Assembly: GCA_018399635.1 (NCBI GenBank)
Contig: JAGYOH010000004.1
Location: 95,428-159,427 of the forward strand
From: Clostridia bacterium
GTDB lineage: Bacteria; Bacillota; Clostridia; Peptostreptococcales; Acidaminobacteraceae
DNA: 64,000 bases
Reading direction: 5' to 3'
Positions within the stretch are counted from its first letter, which is position 1; the number at the start of each line of letters is the position of its first letter. A program made the position numbers and the translations under genes. Of this stretch, positions 31,844 through 40,308 are shown one piece after another. Under the pieces are notes generated by a model. That model worked only from the letters and a program-made list of their open reading frames with translations. It was not told where the DNA came from and made no database searches.

Positions 31844-32985
31844 AGGTCCTGTTCCGAAGAATCCTGAGAGTCCTGGCCAGGGCCTATATCCTGTGGCGTT
31901 ACGAGTATTCCTGCAGGGCGGAGGTCCTTGAGGGCATCGGGGAGCCCTTTGTCCTGGTGGCCAACCACGTCAACAATGCCGACCCTCTTTTTGTCAGTCT
32001 GCCCGTCAAGGGGGATATCAGCTTCGTGGCGAATGAGCGTTTTTTCCACGAGCCCCTGGCGGGGTATTTTCTCAGACTCTTTGAAGCGGTTCCCAAGGTG
32101 AAATTCAGAAGCGATCTTGTGACCATCCGGCAGCTGACCAGGATGAAGGCCAAGGGGAACCATATCGGCATCTTTCCCGAGGGGCAGCGCAGCTGGGACG
32201 GGGTGACGGGCCCTCTGATTTTTTCCACGGCCAAACTCATCCGACTCCTGAAAATGCCCCTGGTGGGGGCGAGGATTCAAGGGGGGGCCCTGGCGGAACC
32301 CAGGTGGTCGGATCACCTCCGTCGTGGACGGGTGCACATCGATTACCAGTTGATCATGACCCGGGAGGAAATCCTCGCCAGCAGTGATGAAGAGATTTAC
32401 AAAAAAATGATCGTGGCCCTGGATCACGATGAAATGGCCGCCCAGGCGCAGGATCCTCATCCCTACGAGGGCGGGAATCTGGCCCGGGGTCTTGAAAAAA
32501 TGCTCTATTTCTGTCCCCGTTGTGAAGCCATGGACACCTTGCGCTCTGACAAGGACGACCTCACCTGCACCCGCTGCGGCTACCGGGTGACCTACGGGGT
32601 CTACGGGGAATTCTCGACCCGGGGGGAGGATCCCCTCTACTTTGCAAACACCCGGGACTGGGACAGGGGGCAGGAGAGGTATCTCAGGGCGCATCTGGCG
32701 GCACTGGAAAAGACCAGTTTCAGCAAGGAGGCCCTGGTGGTGACCCTGAAGGATAAAAGAGCGGTGAAGACCTCGAAGGAGCTTCTTCTGCGTCTGACCT
32801 CGGGGGAGATTCATCTGCCAGAAGGTCACCGGGTTTCAACCCTGTCCGGTATCAACATCCAGTCCAATGACCTCCTGGAGTTCTATACCGACGACGACAC
32901 CCTGATTCAGGTGAGGTTCAAGAATCCCGCCGAATCGGTCTACAAATGGCAGCAGGCTTTGATTTTCCTTAAGGAAGGGGAATAG
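31840..32985 (+). CDS. PlsC-like acyltransferase fused to a zinc ribbon
   Basis: A 381-residue protein. Residues 1-200 form a 1-acyl-glycerol-3-phosphate acyltransferase domain: NHVNNADPLF is the H-x4-D catalytic motif and FPEGQRSWDG the substrate-binding motif. Near residues 225-250 CPRCEA and CTRCGY supply four cysteines of a zinc ribbon, followed by a beta-rich tail of about 130 residues. The ribbon and tail are not part of ordinary PlsC. It may acylate a lipid other than lysophosphatidate. ATG overlaps the racemase stop (ATGA), and its stop is 2 bases before the GltS-like gene, so all three are one operon. The metabolic link between them is unclear. Confidence 0.82.
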   Translation: MKVLFRRILRVLARAYILWRYEYSCRAEVLEGIGEPFVLVANHVNNADPLFVSLPVKGDISFVANERFFHEPLAGYFLRLFEAVPKVKFRSDLVTIRQLTRMKAKGNHIGIFPEGQRSWDGVTGPLIFSTAKLIRLLKMPLVGARIQGGALAEPRWSDHLRRGRVHIDYQLIMTREEILASSDEEIYKKMIVALDHDEMAAQAQDPHPYEGGNLARGLEKMLYFCPRCEAMDTLRSDKDDLTCTRCGYRVTYGVYGEFSTRGEDPLYFANTRDWDRGQERYLRAHLAALEKTSFSKEALVVTLKDKRAVKTSKELLLRLTSGEIHLPEGHRVSTLSGINIQSNDLLEFYTDDDTLIQVRFKNPAESVYKWQQALIFLKEGE

Positions 32986-32987
32986 TG

Positions 32988-34391
32988 ATGGAAAACGGCT
33001 GGCAGTTGGCCCTGTATTTTGTATATTTGTCATCATTCATATTTATAGCGAATGTCATCAACAAGAAGGTGAAGGCGCTCAGGAAAGTCATCATCCCCAC
33101 CGCCATCATCGCCGGCTTCGTCGGTCTTTTTCTGGGGCCTGAATTTCTGGGCTGGGCGCCGGTGGAAACTGAAATCCTCGGCATGATGGTCTATCATCTC
33201 ATGGCCATCGGATTCATCGCCCTGTCCCTGAAAACCCGGGACCGGAAGAGAACCCGCAACATCGTCTCCAGCGGCATCTATATCGTCTCCACCTATCTGG
33301 TCCAGGGAATCCTGGGCTTCGGTCTGGGTCTGGTCATGATCGCCACGGTCTTTCCCGACCTCTTCGTCGGTTTCGGCCTTCTCCTGCCCCTGGGCTACGG
33401 TCAGGGACCGGGACAGGCCTTTTCCATCGGCAGCCAGTGGGAGACCCTGGGCTTCGTCTCGGGAGGGAATATCGGCCTCACCGTGGCCACCTTCGGATTT
33501 CTCTGGGCCTCCGTGATCGGCATACCCTTCATGAATATCCTGGTGAAGAGAAACCGGGTCAATTCCCAGGACGGGACAGTGATAAAGGAGCGTTTGCCGG
33601 AGGTGGAGGTGGACCAGCCCCTGGAGCTCTCCTTGAGTGAAACCCTGGATAAAATCACCTATCAACTGGTGCTCATCGGGGTGGTCTATCTGCTGACCTA
33701 TCTGACCCTGGTGGGACTGACCAGGGTCCTGGTTCCCCTGGGGACCTTCGGGATGACCTTCGCGACCCTGCTGTGGGGCTTTCATTTCAATATCGGCAGC
33801 ATCTACGGCATTCTGATGAGAATCGCCATGGACAAGGGTGAGGCCATGGGCTGGTTGAGACCGGACATCACCAACAACTACCTGCTTCAGAGGATTTCCG
33901 GGGCGACCTTCGATTACATGATCACCGCCTCCATCGCCGCCATTTCCATTGTGGCCTTCAGAGCCTATTTCTTCCCGGTCATGGTCCTGACCACCATCGG
34001 TGGCCTGGTGACCATCGCCTACACCTCCACCATGCTGCGCCGGGTCTTCAAGACCAACACCCTGGAAAACATCGTGGCCTTCTACGGCATGCAGACCGGC
34101 ACCATTTCCACCGGGATGGCCCTGCTCAAGGGGGTGGACCCCCACTTCTCCACCGATGCCGCTGAAAATCTGGTACTGGGATCCGCCGTGGCCATTTTCC
34201 TCGGAGCCCCCCTCATGGTCATCCTCAACATCCCCATCATGGGTTATGTGTCAGGCCGGCCCATCTACTATCTGCTGACCTTGGGACTCTTCACGGGCTA
34301 TCTCCTCTTCCTCTACCTGCTCCTCTACCTCAACATCAAAAAAGGGGAGAGGGAAGCCTCAGAGCCCCTGGCAGTCAAAAGAGCGGGTTGA
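32988..34391 (+). CDS. GltS-like sodium:glutamate (amino acid) symporter
   Basis: A 467-residue membrane protein with about 11-12 helices. The segment GFGLLLPLGYGQGPGQAFSIGSQWE resembles the glycine-rich re-entrant loop (GHGTA-type) of GltS transporters, and YGMQTGTISTGMALLKGVDP resembles the second-half loop. GltS members import glutamate with Na+. Coupling to an ornithine racemase suggests an amino acid substrate such as ornithine or glutamate, by inference. ATG 32988 is preferred over GTG 32985, which sits on the upstream stop; AAGGAAGGGG provides the ribosome site. Followed by a terminator-like hairpin. Confidence 0.8.
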   Translation: MENGWQLALYFVYLSSFIFIANVINKKVKALRKVIIPTAIIAGFVGLFLGPEFLGWAPVETEILGMMVYHLMAIGFIALSLKTRDRKRTRNIVSSGIYIVSTYLVQGILGFGLGLVMIATVFPDLFVGFGLLLPLGYGQGPGQAFSIGSQWETLGFVSGGNIGLTVATFGFLWASVIGIPFMNILVKRNRVNSQDGTVIKERLPEVEVDQPLELSLSETLDKITYQLVLIGVVYLLTYLTLVGLTRVLVPLGTFGMTFATLLWGFHFNIGSIYGILMRIAMDKGEAMGWLRPDITNNYLLQRISGATFDYMITASIAAISIVAFRAYFFPVMVLTTIGGLVTIAYTSTMLRRVFKTNTLENIVAFYGMQTGTISTGMALLKGVDPHFSTDAAENLVLGSAVAIFLGAPLMVILNIPIMGYVSGRPIYYLLTLGLFTGYLLFLYLLLYLNIKKGEREASEPLAVKRAG

Positions 34392-34401
34392 AGCACAAAA
34401 T

Positions 34402-34446
34402 AAAAAGCCGTCTCCTTCTCATGACGAGCAGGGAGGCGGCTTTAAT
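34402..34446. terminator. Hairpin between GltS-like gene and ferredoxin-like gene
   Basis: AAAGCCGTCTCC pairs with GGAGGCGGCTTT around a ~16-base loop. It lies between the convergent stops of 34391 (plus) and 34452 (minus). The T-tract is short on plus (TTTAAT) and TTTTTATTTT on minus. Confidence 0.7.
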
Positions 34447-34451
34447 ATCGG

Positions 34452-34970
34452 TCAGGCATCCAGCTTCAGGGAAAGGCTTCCCGTGGGACAGACGGCCACA
34501 CAATCCAGACATTTCGAACAACGGTAGGAAAGGGCCGGATCGAGCTTGGTGGGTTTGATCAGAGAATACTCCTTGTTGAGGGCGGAGATGTAGCAGACAT
34601 TGTCACAGGCACCGCACCTGGTGCAGGATTTCGGATCAAGCTTGATCTTGACAAAGCTCTGCTTGTTGAGATAGCCCTGGATCCAGGCGATGGGACAGCC
34701 CACCTTGTGGTAGTTGTACAGACTCGCCTTTTGATCCTTGCCCATGAGGGTGTTGATGGTTTCTGAGATGAAGCCTACGGGACACATCCAGCGACAAAAG
34801 GTCTTGCCCGTGATGCCCCCGAGGACGATGGTGGCGGCCAGCAGGTAAAAGAGATTGAACCCCTGGACGAAAACCAGCTGATAGACACCGATGGCGACGA
34901 TCATCTGGATGATTTTGCGTTGGCGTATGATTTGTTTAACCAAATGGACCTTCCCCCTTTTCATAGCCAT
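34452..34970 (-). CDS. Membrane-anchored 4Fe-4S ferredoxin-like protein
   Basis: A 172-residue protein. One or two hydrophobic helices (about 20-55) lead into FCRWMCPVGF, the CxxxCP motif of NapH/YccM-like membrane electron-transfer proteins. The C-terminal half has two ferredoxin clusters: SCTRCGACDNVCY and RCSKCLDCVAVCPTG. It probably moves electrons between a membrane partner and a cytoplasmic acceptor. ATG 34970 has no ribosome site. TTG 34943 follows AGGGGGAAGG and may be the true start. The protein is shorter than NapH, lacking further helices. It is a lone gene, so the partner is unknown. Confidence 0.8.
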   Translation of the reverse strand: MAMKRGKVHLVKQIIRQRKIIQMIVAIGVYQLVFVQGFNLFYLLAATIVLGGITGKTFCRWMCPVGFISETINTLMGKDQKASLYNYHKVGCPIAWIQGYLNKQSFVKIKLDPKSCTRCGACDNVCYISALNKEYSLIKPTKLDPALSYRCSKCLDCVAVCPTGSLSLKLDA

Positions 34971-35101
34971 TATGATATCACAGGTCGGGGAGGGTCATCA
35001 ATGTAAGATAAATTTCTAACGATATCCAGAATGGAAAGTTTCTGGAAAAAGGATGAGATTTCAGCCGGAGAAGGGGATAATGGGTGACAGGAGGTGATGA
35101 T

Positions 35102-35314
35102 GTGGAGAAGGTGACGTACAACATCATTAGAAGAATGGGCGTCCTGTCGACGAGTGCCAGCGGCTGGCAGCGGGAACTCAACGTGATTTCCTGGAATGAG
35201 CGGGATCCCAAGTACGATATCCGGGACTGGTCCCCTGACGGGGAAAAAATGAGCAAGGGAATCACCCTGACCCAGGATGAAATGAACCGGATTATCGAGG
35301 CCATGAATCAGTAG
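35102..35314 (+). CDS. ydbC: YdbC/PC4-family single-stranded nucleic acid-binding protein
   Basis: A 70-residue protein with the YdbC pattern: MGVLSTSASGWQRELNVISWNERDPKYDIRDW and then EKMSKGITLTQDEMNRI. YdbC of Lactococcus is a PC4-type dimer that binds single-stranded DNA. It starts at GTG 35102, seven bases after AGGAGGT, a stronger choice than an in-frame ATG at 35084 before the ribosome site. It stands alone with a strong terminator 1-40 bases after its stop. Confidence 0.88.
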   Translation: MEKVTYNIIRRMGVLSTSASGWQRELNVISWNERDPKYDIRDWSPDGEKMSKGITLTQDEMNRIIEAMNQ

Positions 35315-35356
35315 CAAAAAAGGGGATGACTTTTAGAGGTCGTCCCCCCTTTTTTG
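35315..35356 (+). terminator. Terminator of ydbC
   Basis: AAAAAAGGGG-ATGAC pairs with GTCGTCCCCCCTTTTTT. Long stem and T-run. A-rich on the other side, so it could also work on the minus strand. Confidence 0.88.
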
Positions 35357-35414
35357 GGTAGATATGACTCTAGGTGGCCTGCAGTGGAGCCATTGAAAAA
35401 AAGGAGAGGGTAGA

Positions 35415-36650
35415 TTGAAAAGTCTGTATCTGTTCAGAAAAGACCTGAGGGCCGGGGATCACCCGGGCCTCGAATACCTGATTGACCGTCAAAGGGAGGT
35501 CATTCTCCTCTACGTGGAGGATCCCTCGGACCGCCTGCTCAAAAGCCGGGGCTACGAGGTGAGGAGGGGTCTTCTGAGCCGGCTGGACCGGCTTTTGGGT
35601 AGGAAAATCCACTTTGAAAGAGGAGACACCCTTTCAATTCTCAAGGGATATATCGAAGCCTTCGGTGTCGAAGAGGTGGTCCTCCAGAAGCAGTATGAAC
35701 CCTGGGAGGTGGCCCTGCAGGAGGCCCTGGCCAGCCTGGGGGTGGGGGTGATGATGATTGAGGATTATCTCCTGCTGTCGCCGGAGAGGGGACTCAAACA
35801 CGATGACACCCTTTACCTGGTTTTCAAGGCCTTCTATGACAACTGGCGCAAAAAAATCAGTCCCGGCAGCCCCTTCACCTACGCACTCGGTGATTTGAGG
35901 AGTATGAAGGTGAAGGAAGCTCCCGTTCCCGTGGCTCCAGACCCCGTGGATTATGCCAGAATCGACACTTTTTTCAATGAAGACGTCCCCCGCTACCAGG
36001 ATATCAGCGATGAATTCACCCGGGAAGGCACTGCCAGAATCTCCGCCCTGATCAACAACGGGGGGATTTCGACGAGGAAGGTCCTCTATCTGGGCAGGAT
36101 CAGTGACGCCTTCATCCGGCAGCTGGCCTGGAGAGAATACTACACCCACTGGATCTATTATTATCCTGATGCCGTGAAGGAGGATTTTCGCCCCGTGGCC
36201 TACCCCTGGTCCACAAACCGGGAGGACTTTGAGAAATGGCAGCGGGGTGAAACCGGCTACGACCTGGTGGATGCCGCCATGAACCAGCTCAACCGGGAGG
36301 GTTGGATTCATGGCAGACTCAGGATGGTGGCGGCCTCCTTTCTGATCAAGGACCTCCATATTGACTGGCGGTGGGGGGAGGCCTATTTCCATGAAAAGCT
36401 CCTGGATGCCGATACGGCCCTCAACGTGGGCAACTGGCAATGGATGGCGGGGACCGGTGCCCTCCACCAGCCCTATTTCCGGGTGCTGAGTCCCCTGGCC
36501 CAGTCGGCGCGTTTTGATCCCGAGGGGGTCTACGTCAGGGCCAATCTTGAAGGATCCCATGAGCCCATGGTGGATCACAAGACCAGTCGGATTCTCTTCA
36601 TCGAAAATTTCAAACAAGCTCAACAGGCGCAAAAAAACAAGGAGGCGTGA
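35415..36650 (+). CDS. phr: Cryptochrome/photolyase-family protein, probable CPD photolyase
   Basis: A 411-residue class I photolyase. The N-terminal alpha/beta domain begins LYLFRKDLRAGDH. The FAD-binding C-terminal domain has STRKVLYLGR, FIRQLAWREYY, TGYDLVDAAMNQL, IHGRLRMVAASFLIKDLHIDWRWGE and DADTALNVGNWQWMAGTG with the conserved Trp and Asn residues that contact FAD and the lesion. It would split cyclobutane pyrimidine dimers with light. It starts at TTG 35415 after GGAGAGGG. At 411 residues it is somewhat shorter than E. coli Phr but complete at both ends. Single gene. A photolyase in a presumed anaerobe implies surface exposure or inheritance from a light-exposed niche. Confidence 0.9.
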   Translation: MKSLYLFRKDLRAGDHPGLEYLIDRQREVILLYVEDPSDRLLKSRGYEVRRGLLSRLDRLLGRKIHFERGDTLSILKGYIEAFGVEEVVLQKQYEPWEVALQEALASLGVGVMMIEDYLLLSPERGLKHDDTLYLVFKAFYDNWRKKISPGSPFTYALGDLRSMKVKEAPVPVAPDPVDYARIDTFFNEDVPRYQDISDEFTREGTARISALINNGGISTRKVLYLGRISDAFIRQLAWREYYTHWIYYYPDAVKEDFRPVAYPWSTNREDFEKWQRGETGYDLVDAAMNQLNREGWIHGRLRMVAASFLIKDLHIDWRWGEAYFHEKLLDADTALNVGNWQWMAGTGALHQPYFRVLSPLAQSARFDPEGVYVRANLEGSHEPMVDHKTSRILFIENFKQAQQAQKNKEA

Positions 36651-36669
36651 TTCTCGACGCCTCCTTGTC
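36637..36669. terminator. Convergent terminator of phr and the DUF1475/DUF1295 unit
   Basis: ACAAGGAGGCGT pairs with ACGCCTCCTTGT (overlapping the phr 3' end). On the minus strand it is followed by TTTTTT; on plus the T-run is weak. Confidence 0.8.
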
Positions 36670-36671
36670 TG

Positions 36672-37007
36672 CTATGCCTCAGTGACTCTTTTGCCCAGCC
36701 AGAAGGTTTTCCAGTCCCCCCGGGATTGTACCAGGGCGATAAAGCTGTACAGGCCCATGGCCAGACTTCCCAGAACCATGATCAAGACCACCAGGAAGAC
36801 GGCCTTGGGAAGGGAAGCCTCCCGGTAGATGACCCAGCCGCTGAATAGAAAAAAGGAAAGGTAGATATCGATGAGGGTCACCCGTCCCCAGGCCAGGGAG
36901 GCGATGAGGCCCCCCTCAGTGAAAAAATCCGCTGAGACAAAACCGTAAAGAATGGCTCCGGCCATGATGAGCGCCGTGGCCAGGGTGAAGGTTTTGGCGA
37001 CTTTCAA
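36672..37007 (-). CDS. Small membrane protein, DUF1475-like
   Basis: A 111-residue protein with three or four membrane helices; WGRVTLIDIYLSFFLFSGWVIYRE resembles DUF1475 proteins. Function unknown. The start is TTG 37005-37007, six bases after GGAGGAG, and immediately follows the stop of the DUF1295 gene with no gap, so both are translated from one mRNA. This DUF1295/DUF1475 pairing suggests that the two act together in the membrane, as inferred from adjacency. Confidence 0.7.
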   Translation of the reverse strand: MKVAKTFTLATALIMAGAILYGFVSADFFTEGGLIASLAWGRVTLIDIYLSFFLFSGWVIYREASLPKAVFLVVLIMVLGSLAMGLYSFIALVQSRGDWKTFWLGKRVTEA

Positions 37008-37787
37008 TCAAATCTCCTCCTTCTTCGGCGGCAGGGGGAAGAATTTGCTGGTGACCCTGGCGTAGGCCTGGAAGTCTTCCCGGTCCTTGTATTTCTCCTC
37101 AAGCAGGGGTACGCCGGAGACGAAGAGGAGGAGGTAGGTGATGACGACGGGGCTCAGAATGGTGACCAGATTGCCGGTGGCCCCCAGGGCGATGAGGAAG
37201 ATTCCCCACCACATGGTGGCCTCCCCGAAATAATTGGGGTGGCGGGTATAGCGCCAGAGCCCGGACTGGATGATTTTTCCCTTGTTGTCGGGGTTTGATT
37301 TGAAGTCCCGGAGTTGTTTGTCTCCGAGGACCTCGAAATAATAGCCCACCAGCCAGATGACAAGGCCGACAAGGGTCAAAGCGCCAAGCTTTGCACCGTC
37401 TTGAGCCTGGATCAGAAGCAGGGGGAAAACAATGAGAAGCATGAGGGCTCCCTGGAGCATGAAAATTTGAAAAAACCCCCGGATCAGAAGCCATCTGCCC
37501 CATTCCTCCCGCCATTTGGCATAGCGGAAATCCTCGGGCTTTTTCCAGTTCCGCCTGAGAATGTGACTGCTCAGCCTGAGGCCCCATAGGGCGACCAGGA
37601 CCAGGGACAGGGTGCCGACGAGACTGAAGTGCTGTCCCCTGAGATAGGCGAAGAGGGTCACCAGGACAAAGCCCAGTCCCCAGGCGATGTCGACGATGGA
37701 ATTGTTCCTGATCAGGGTGGCGAGGATGAAAAACACGAGGAAGTAGACCAGCAGGAAAATGCCGCTTTCAAAAATGATGGGTTCCAC
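37008..37787 (-). CDS. DUF1295-family membrane protein (steroid 5-alpha-reductase/isoprenylcysteine methyltransferase fold)
   Basis: A 259-residue protein with six or seven helices. [13 protein letters not shown] near the N-terminus and the C-terminal [20 protein letters not shown] are the signature of DUF1295, related to steroid reductases and ICMT-type methyltransferases. The reaction is unknown; reduction or methylation of a lipid is plausible. GTG 37785-37787 has AGGTGAT five bases ahead. A GTG at 37796 overlaps the preceding stop. It lies directly after the DhaL-DegV fusion gene and before the DUF1475 gene, so all three are probably co-transcribed, linking it to lipid metabolism. Confidence 0.8.
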   Translation of the reverse strand: MEPIIFESGIFLLVYFLVFFILATLIRNNSIVDIAWGLGFVLVTLFAYLRGQHFSLVGTLSLVLVALWGLRLSSHILRRNWKKPEDFRYAKWREEWGRWLLIRGFFQIFMLQGALMLLIVFPLLLIQAQDGAKLGALTLVGLVIWLVGYYFEVLGDKQLRDFKSNPDNKGKIIQSGLWRYTRHPNYFGEATMWWGIFLIALGATGNLVTILSPVVITYLLLFVSGVPLLEEKYKDREDFQAYARVTSKFFPLPPKKEEI

Positions 37788-37792
37788 AAAAA

Positions 37793-39571
37793 TCACCTGT
37801 CCTTCAAGATATAGGAAATTGCGACAGCTCCCTTGCCAGAGCTGATACCGACGATGGGGGAGATCTCTTCCACGTACAGAGGGGGCTGCCCGATCATTCT
37901 GGTGAACACTTTTTCATAGGACCGGGCCAGTTCGGGATTTTTCGAGTGGACCACATTGTAGGCCACGATGTCGTGGTCCTTCAAGTCCTTTTTGATGATG
38001 TTCTGGATTTTTTTGAAGTTCTGCTTTCTGGAGAAGGCGCTGGCGAAGGCCTTGCCCTTGCCCTCTTCATCCAGGGTGATGATGGGTTTGAGATTGAGGG
38101 ATTTTGCCAGCTTCCCCTTCAAGGGGCTGACCCTCCCCCCCCTCACCATGTAGGTGAAATCGTCCACGCTGACATAGATCCTGCTCCGGGGAATCATGGC
38201 TTCCACGGCCTCTTTGAGTTCCTCCAGGGAGGGATTCTCCCTGAGTTTGTCAATGGCCCCCGCCACCAGCAGTCCCTGGGCGCCGCTGTTGCGCTTCGAA
38301 TCCACCAGGGCGACCTGCATGCCGTAATTTTCGTGTTCCAGCAGGACCTTGTGAATCAGGTTGCAGGTACCGCTGATATTGGCGGAGACCGTGATGATCA
38401 GGGCCTCGTCGAAATGGTCGGAGACGAATTCAAAGAGGCGCTCCAGATCTCTTATTTTGGGCATGGCACTTCGGGGAAAGGCCTGGGAGGCGTCGGCCAG
38501 GTCGAAAAACCGGTCGGGGGTGATGGTGATCCGGTCCAGGTATTCGATATTGTCAATGGTGAGGTTCAAGGGAATCACGAAAATATTGTGCTTGTCGATA
38601 AAGTCGCCGGGGAGGTCTCCGATGGAATCGGTGATGACGGCGATGGGATGGGGTCTGTCGATGAGGGTCTTTTGTTGCTGGATCATGTCGTCGATCTTCT
38701 GTTCCAGAATGAAGCCCTTCTCACCCACCCAGGCCACCACATCCTGGGGCACGTTGGTGTGGATATGGATTTTCATCAGACTGTCGTTGCCGGCGACGAC
38801 GATGGAGTCGCCGAAAACCTCGAGTTCTTCTCTGGGAAGCGGTTCCTTGAGTTCGATGAGGAGTTCGAAACAGTAACGGTATTCCAGGGTCATCCGGGCC
38901 AGGTTCTTTTCGTGATGGTCCTTGATGGTGGGAATGGTCTTTTGCTGGATGGCGAAGGCCTTCCGTCCCTCCTTGAAGAATTCGTAAATCCCTTCAACGA
39001 AGGCGACGAAGCCCCCGGCACCGGAATCCACCACCCCGGCCTCCTTGAGGACCTTCATCTTGTACTGGGTTTCAGCCAGGGAAATCTTCGCCCGACGGTG
39101 GGCCTTTTCCAAGGCCGTGGTGAGGTCGTTTTTACCCTCGATGCTCTGGCTGAGGGAGTCGCTGAAATCCCTCATCACGGTGAGGATGCTGCCCTCCACC
39201 GGCTTGCCCACCGCGTGGATGGCGGCCTCGTAGGCGGACTTGAACAGGTGGGCGAACTCCTGCTCCGTCAGGGAGACCAGGTTTCTGGATTGCTTGTAGA
39301 AGCCGCTGAGATACTGGGCCATGATGACCCCGGAGTTGCCCCGCGCTCCCTCGATGGCGCTTTGTGAGATTGATTTCAAGGTTTCCTCGGCGCTTTCATG
39401 ATTTTTGGCCTGGCTGATCACCTTGTTCATCGTATAGGAGAGATTGGTTCCCGTGTCCCCGTCAGGGACCGGAAAGACATTGATTTTATTCAGATGGTTC
39501 TTGATACTGATCACTTTCTGGGATCCTTTGATGATGGAATAGTACAGATCATTGCCGTTGATTTTCAACAT
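37793..39571 (-). CDS. DhaL (DAK2)-DegV fusion protein (FakA/FakB-like, copy 3)
   Basis: A 592-residue two-domain protein. Residues 1-~200 are a DhaL/DAK2 kinase-type domain with [33 protein letters not shown] and [13 protein letters not shown] (ATP and Mg2+ sites). The C-terminal ~290 residues are Deg[58 protein letters not shown]. It thus joins a FakA-like kinase to its FakB-like fatty-acid carrier in one chain. ATG 39569-39571 follows AAGGAGGT by 7 bases. A GTG at 39580 overlaps that site. An IS element ends about 90 bases upstream. Confidence 0.9.
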   Translation of the reverse strand: MLKINGNDLYYSIIKGSQKVISIKNHLNKINVFPVPDGDTGTNLSYTMNKVISQAKNHESAEETLKSISQSAIEGARGNSGVIMAQYLSGFYKQSRNLVSLTEQEFAHLFKSAYEAAIHAVGKPVEGSILTVMRDFSDSLSQSIEGKNDLTTALEKAHRRAKISLAETQYKMKVLKEAGVVDSGAGGFVAFVEGIYEFFKEGRKAFAIQQKTIPTIKDHHEKNLARMTLEYRYCFELLIELKEPLPREELEVFGDSIVVAGNDSLMKIHIHTNVPQDVVAWVGEKGFILEQKIDDMIQQQKTLIDRPHPIAVITDSIGDLPGDFIDKHNIFVIPLNLTIDNIEYLDRITITPDRFFDLADASQAFPRSAMPKIRDLERLFEFVSDHFDEALIITVSANISGTCNLIHKVLLEHENYGMQVALVDSKRNSGAQGLLVAGAIDKLRENPSLEELKEAVEAMIPRSRIYVSVDDFTYMVRGGRVSPLKGKLAKSLNLKPIITLDEEGKGKAFASAFSRKQNFKKIQNIIKKDLKDHDIVAYNVVHSKNPELARSYEKVFTRMIGQPPLYVEEISPIVGISSGKGAVAISYILKDR

Positions 39572-39722
39572 GTGAGCCACCTCCTTCTAATTACTTGTAC
39601 CCCACTAAAAAAATGCTAAAATGGAACTAGGGAAAAAAATGTTAAATTGCACCAACCGGTTGTGAACTACCCCCACTTGTAGAAGTGGGAGCTTCCTGGT
39701 CAATATCCCTAACGGAACAAGT

Positions 39723-39926
39723 TTACCCAGGCTCATATTTGAGCCACTCGTACTCCTCTTTGTACTGCGCAGGAGTATTATTGAGCATCATCCCTGTTTT
39801 CTTGTGATGCCCGATCTTATCGGCAAGCATCTTGTTGTAGATGAACCGTACGCAGCCGAAGTTCTTGGCAAAGAATGTCGTCTGTTCTTTATTTGGGTAA
39901 ATACGATATTTATAGGCACGTTTCAC
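39723..39926 (-). pseudogene. tnpB: TnpB (OrfB) remnant with large internal deletion
   Basis: 67 codons. The first ~58 residues are the TnpB N-terminus (YKYRIYPNKEQ, FGCVRFIYNKMLADK, NTPAQYKEEYEWLK). They are joined directly to YEPG and a stop, which matches the C-terminal tail seen in the 20.24 kb copy (FEPGE). The RuvC nuclease core and zinc finger are gone, about 300 codons fewer than normal. The downstream right end, which would encode the guide RNA scaffold, is kept. ATG lies 4 bases after the tnpA stop. Confidence 0.85.
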
Positions 39927-39930
39927 GGAA

Positions 39931-40308
39931 TCATCTCACTTTTTGACCTTGACTTTCAATGTACTGCCTGACAATTTCAATGGGAGCACCACCAGTAGTT
40001 AGCAGGCAGTAACTCTTGCTCCAGAAAAACTCTTTCCATAGATTTTTACGGATTTGAGGAAACTCTTTCTTAATCAACCGACTACTGGCACTTTTGTAAG
40101 CATTCAGGAACTTCGAGATTTCCGAATGAGGTTGTGCCCTAAAAAGTACATGAATGTGGTCCTGGTCGTGATGCCATTCTTCAAGTGTGATTTTATACCG
40201 TGGTGAAATATACTCGAAGATTTCTTTAAGTCTCTCAGATATTGTAGAGTCAATGACTTCTCTCCGGTATTTCACAACAAGAATCAAGTGATAATTGAGC
40301 ATGTACAC
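39931..40308 (-). CDS. tnpA: IS200/IS605 HUH (Y1) transposase TnpA
   Basis: 125 residues. The HUH motif is His51-Ile-His53 (QDHIHVLF) and the catalytic tyrosine is Tyr116 (IVRQYIESQ), so the single-strand transposase core is complete. The open frame begins at GTG 40308, but family members usually start about 15-20 residues earlier with a segment ending NNHSVY. Here the equivalent codons are present (NNHS before VYM), yet no in-frame ATG, GTG or TTG exists. A GAGGTGAT ribosome site precedes an ATA in another frame. A lost start codon and a one-base frameshift near 40315-40335 seem likely, so activity is uncertain. Confidence 0.82.
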   Translation of the reverse strand: MYMLNYHLILVVKYRREVIDSTISERLKEIFEYISPRYKITLEEWHHDQDHIHVLFRAQPHSEISKFLNAYKSASSRLIKKEFPQIRKNLWKEFFWSKSYCLLTTGGAPIEIVRQYIESQGQKVR

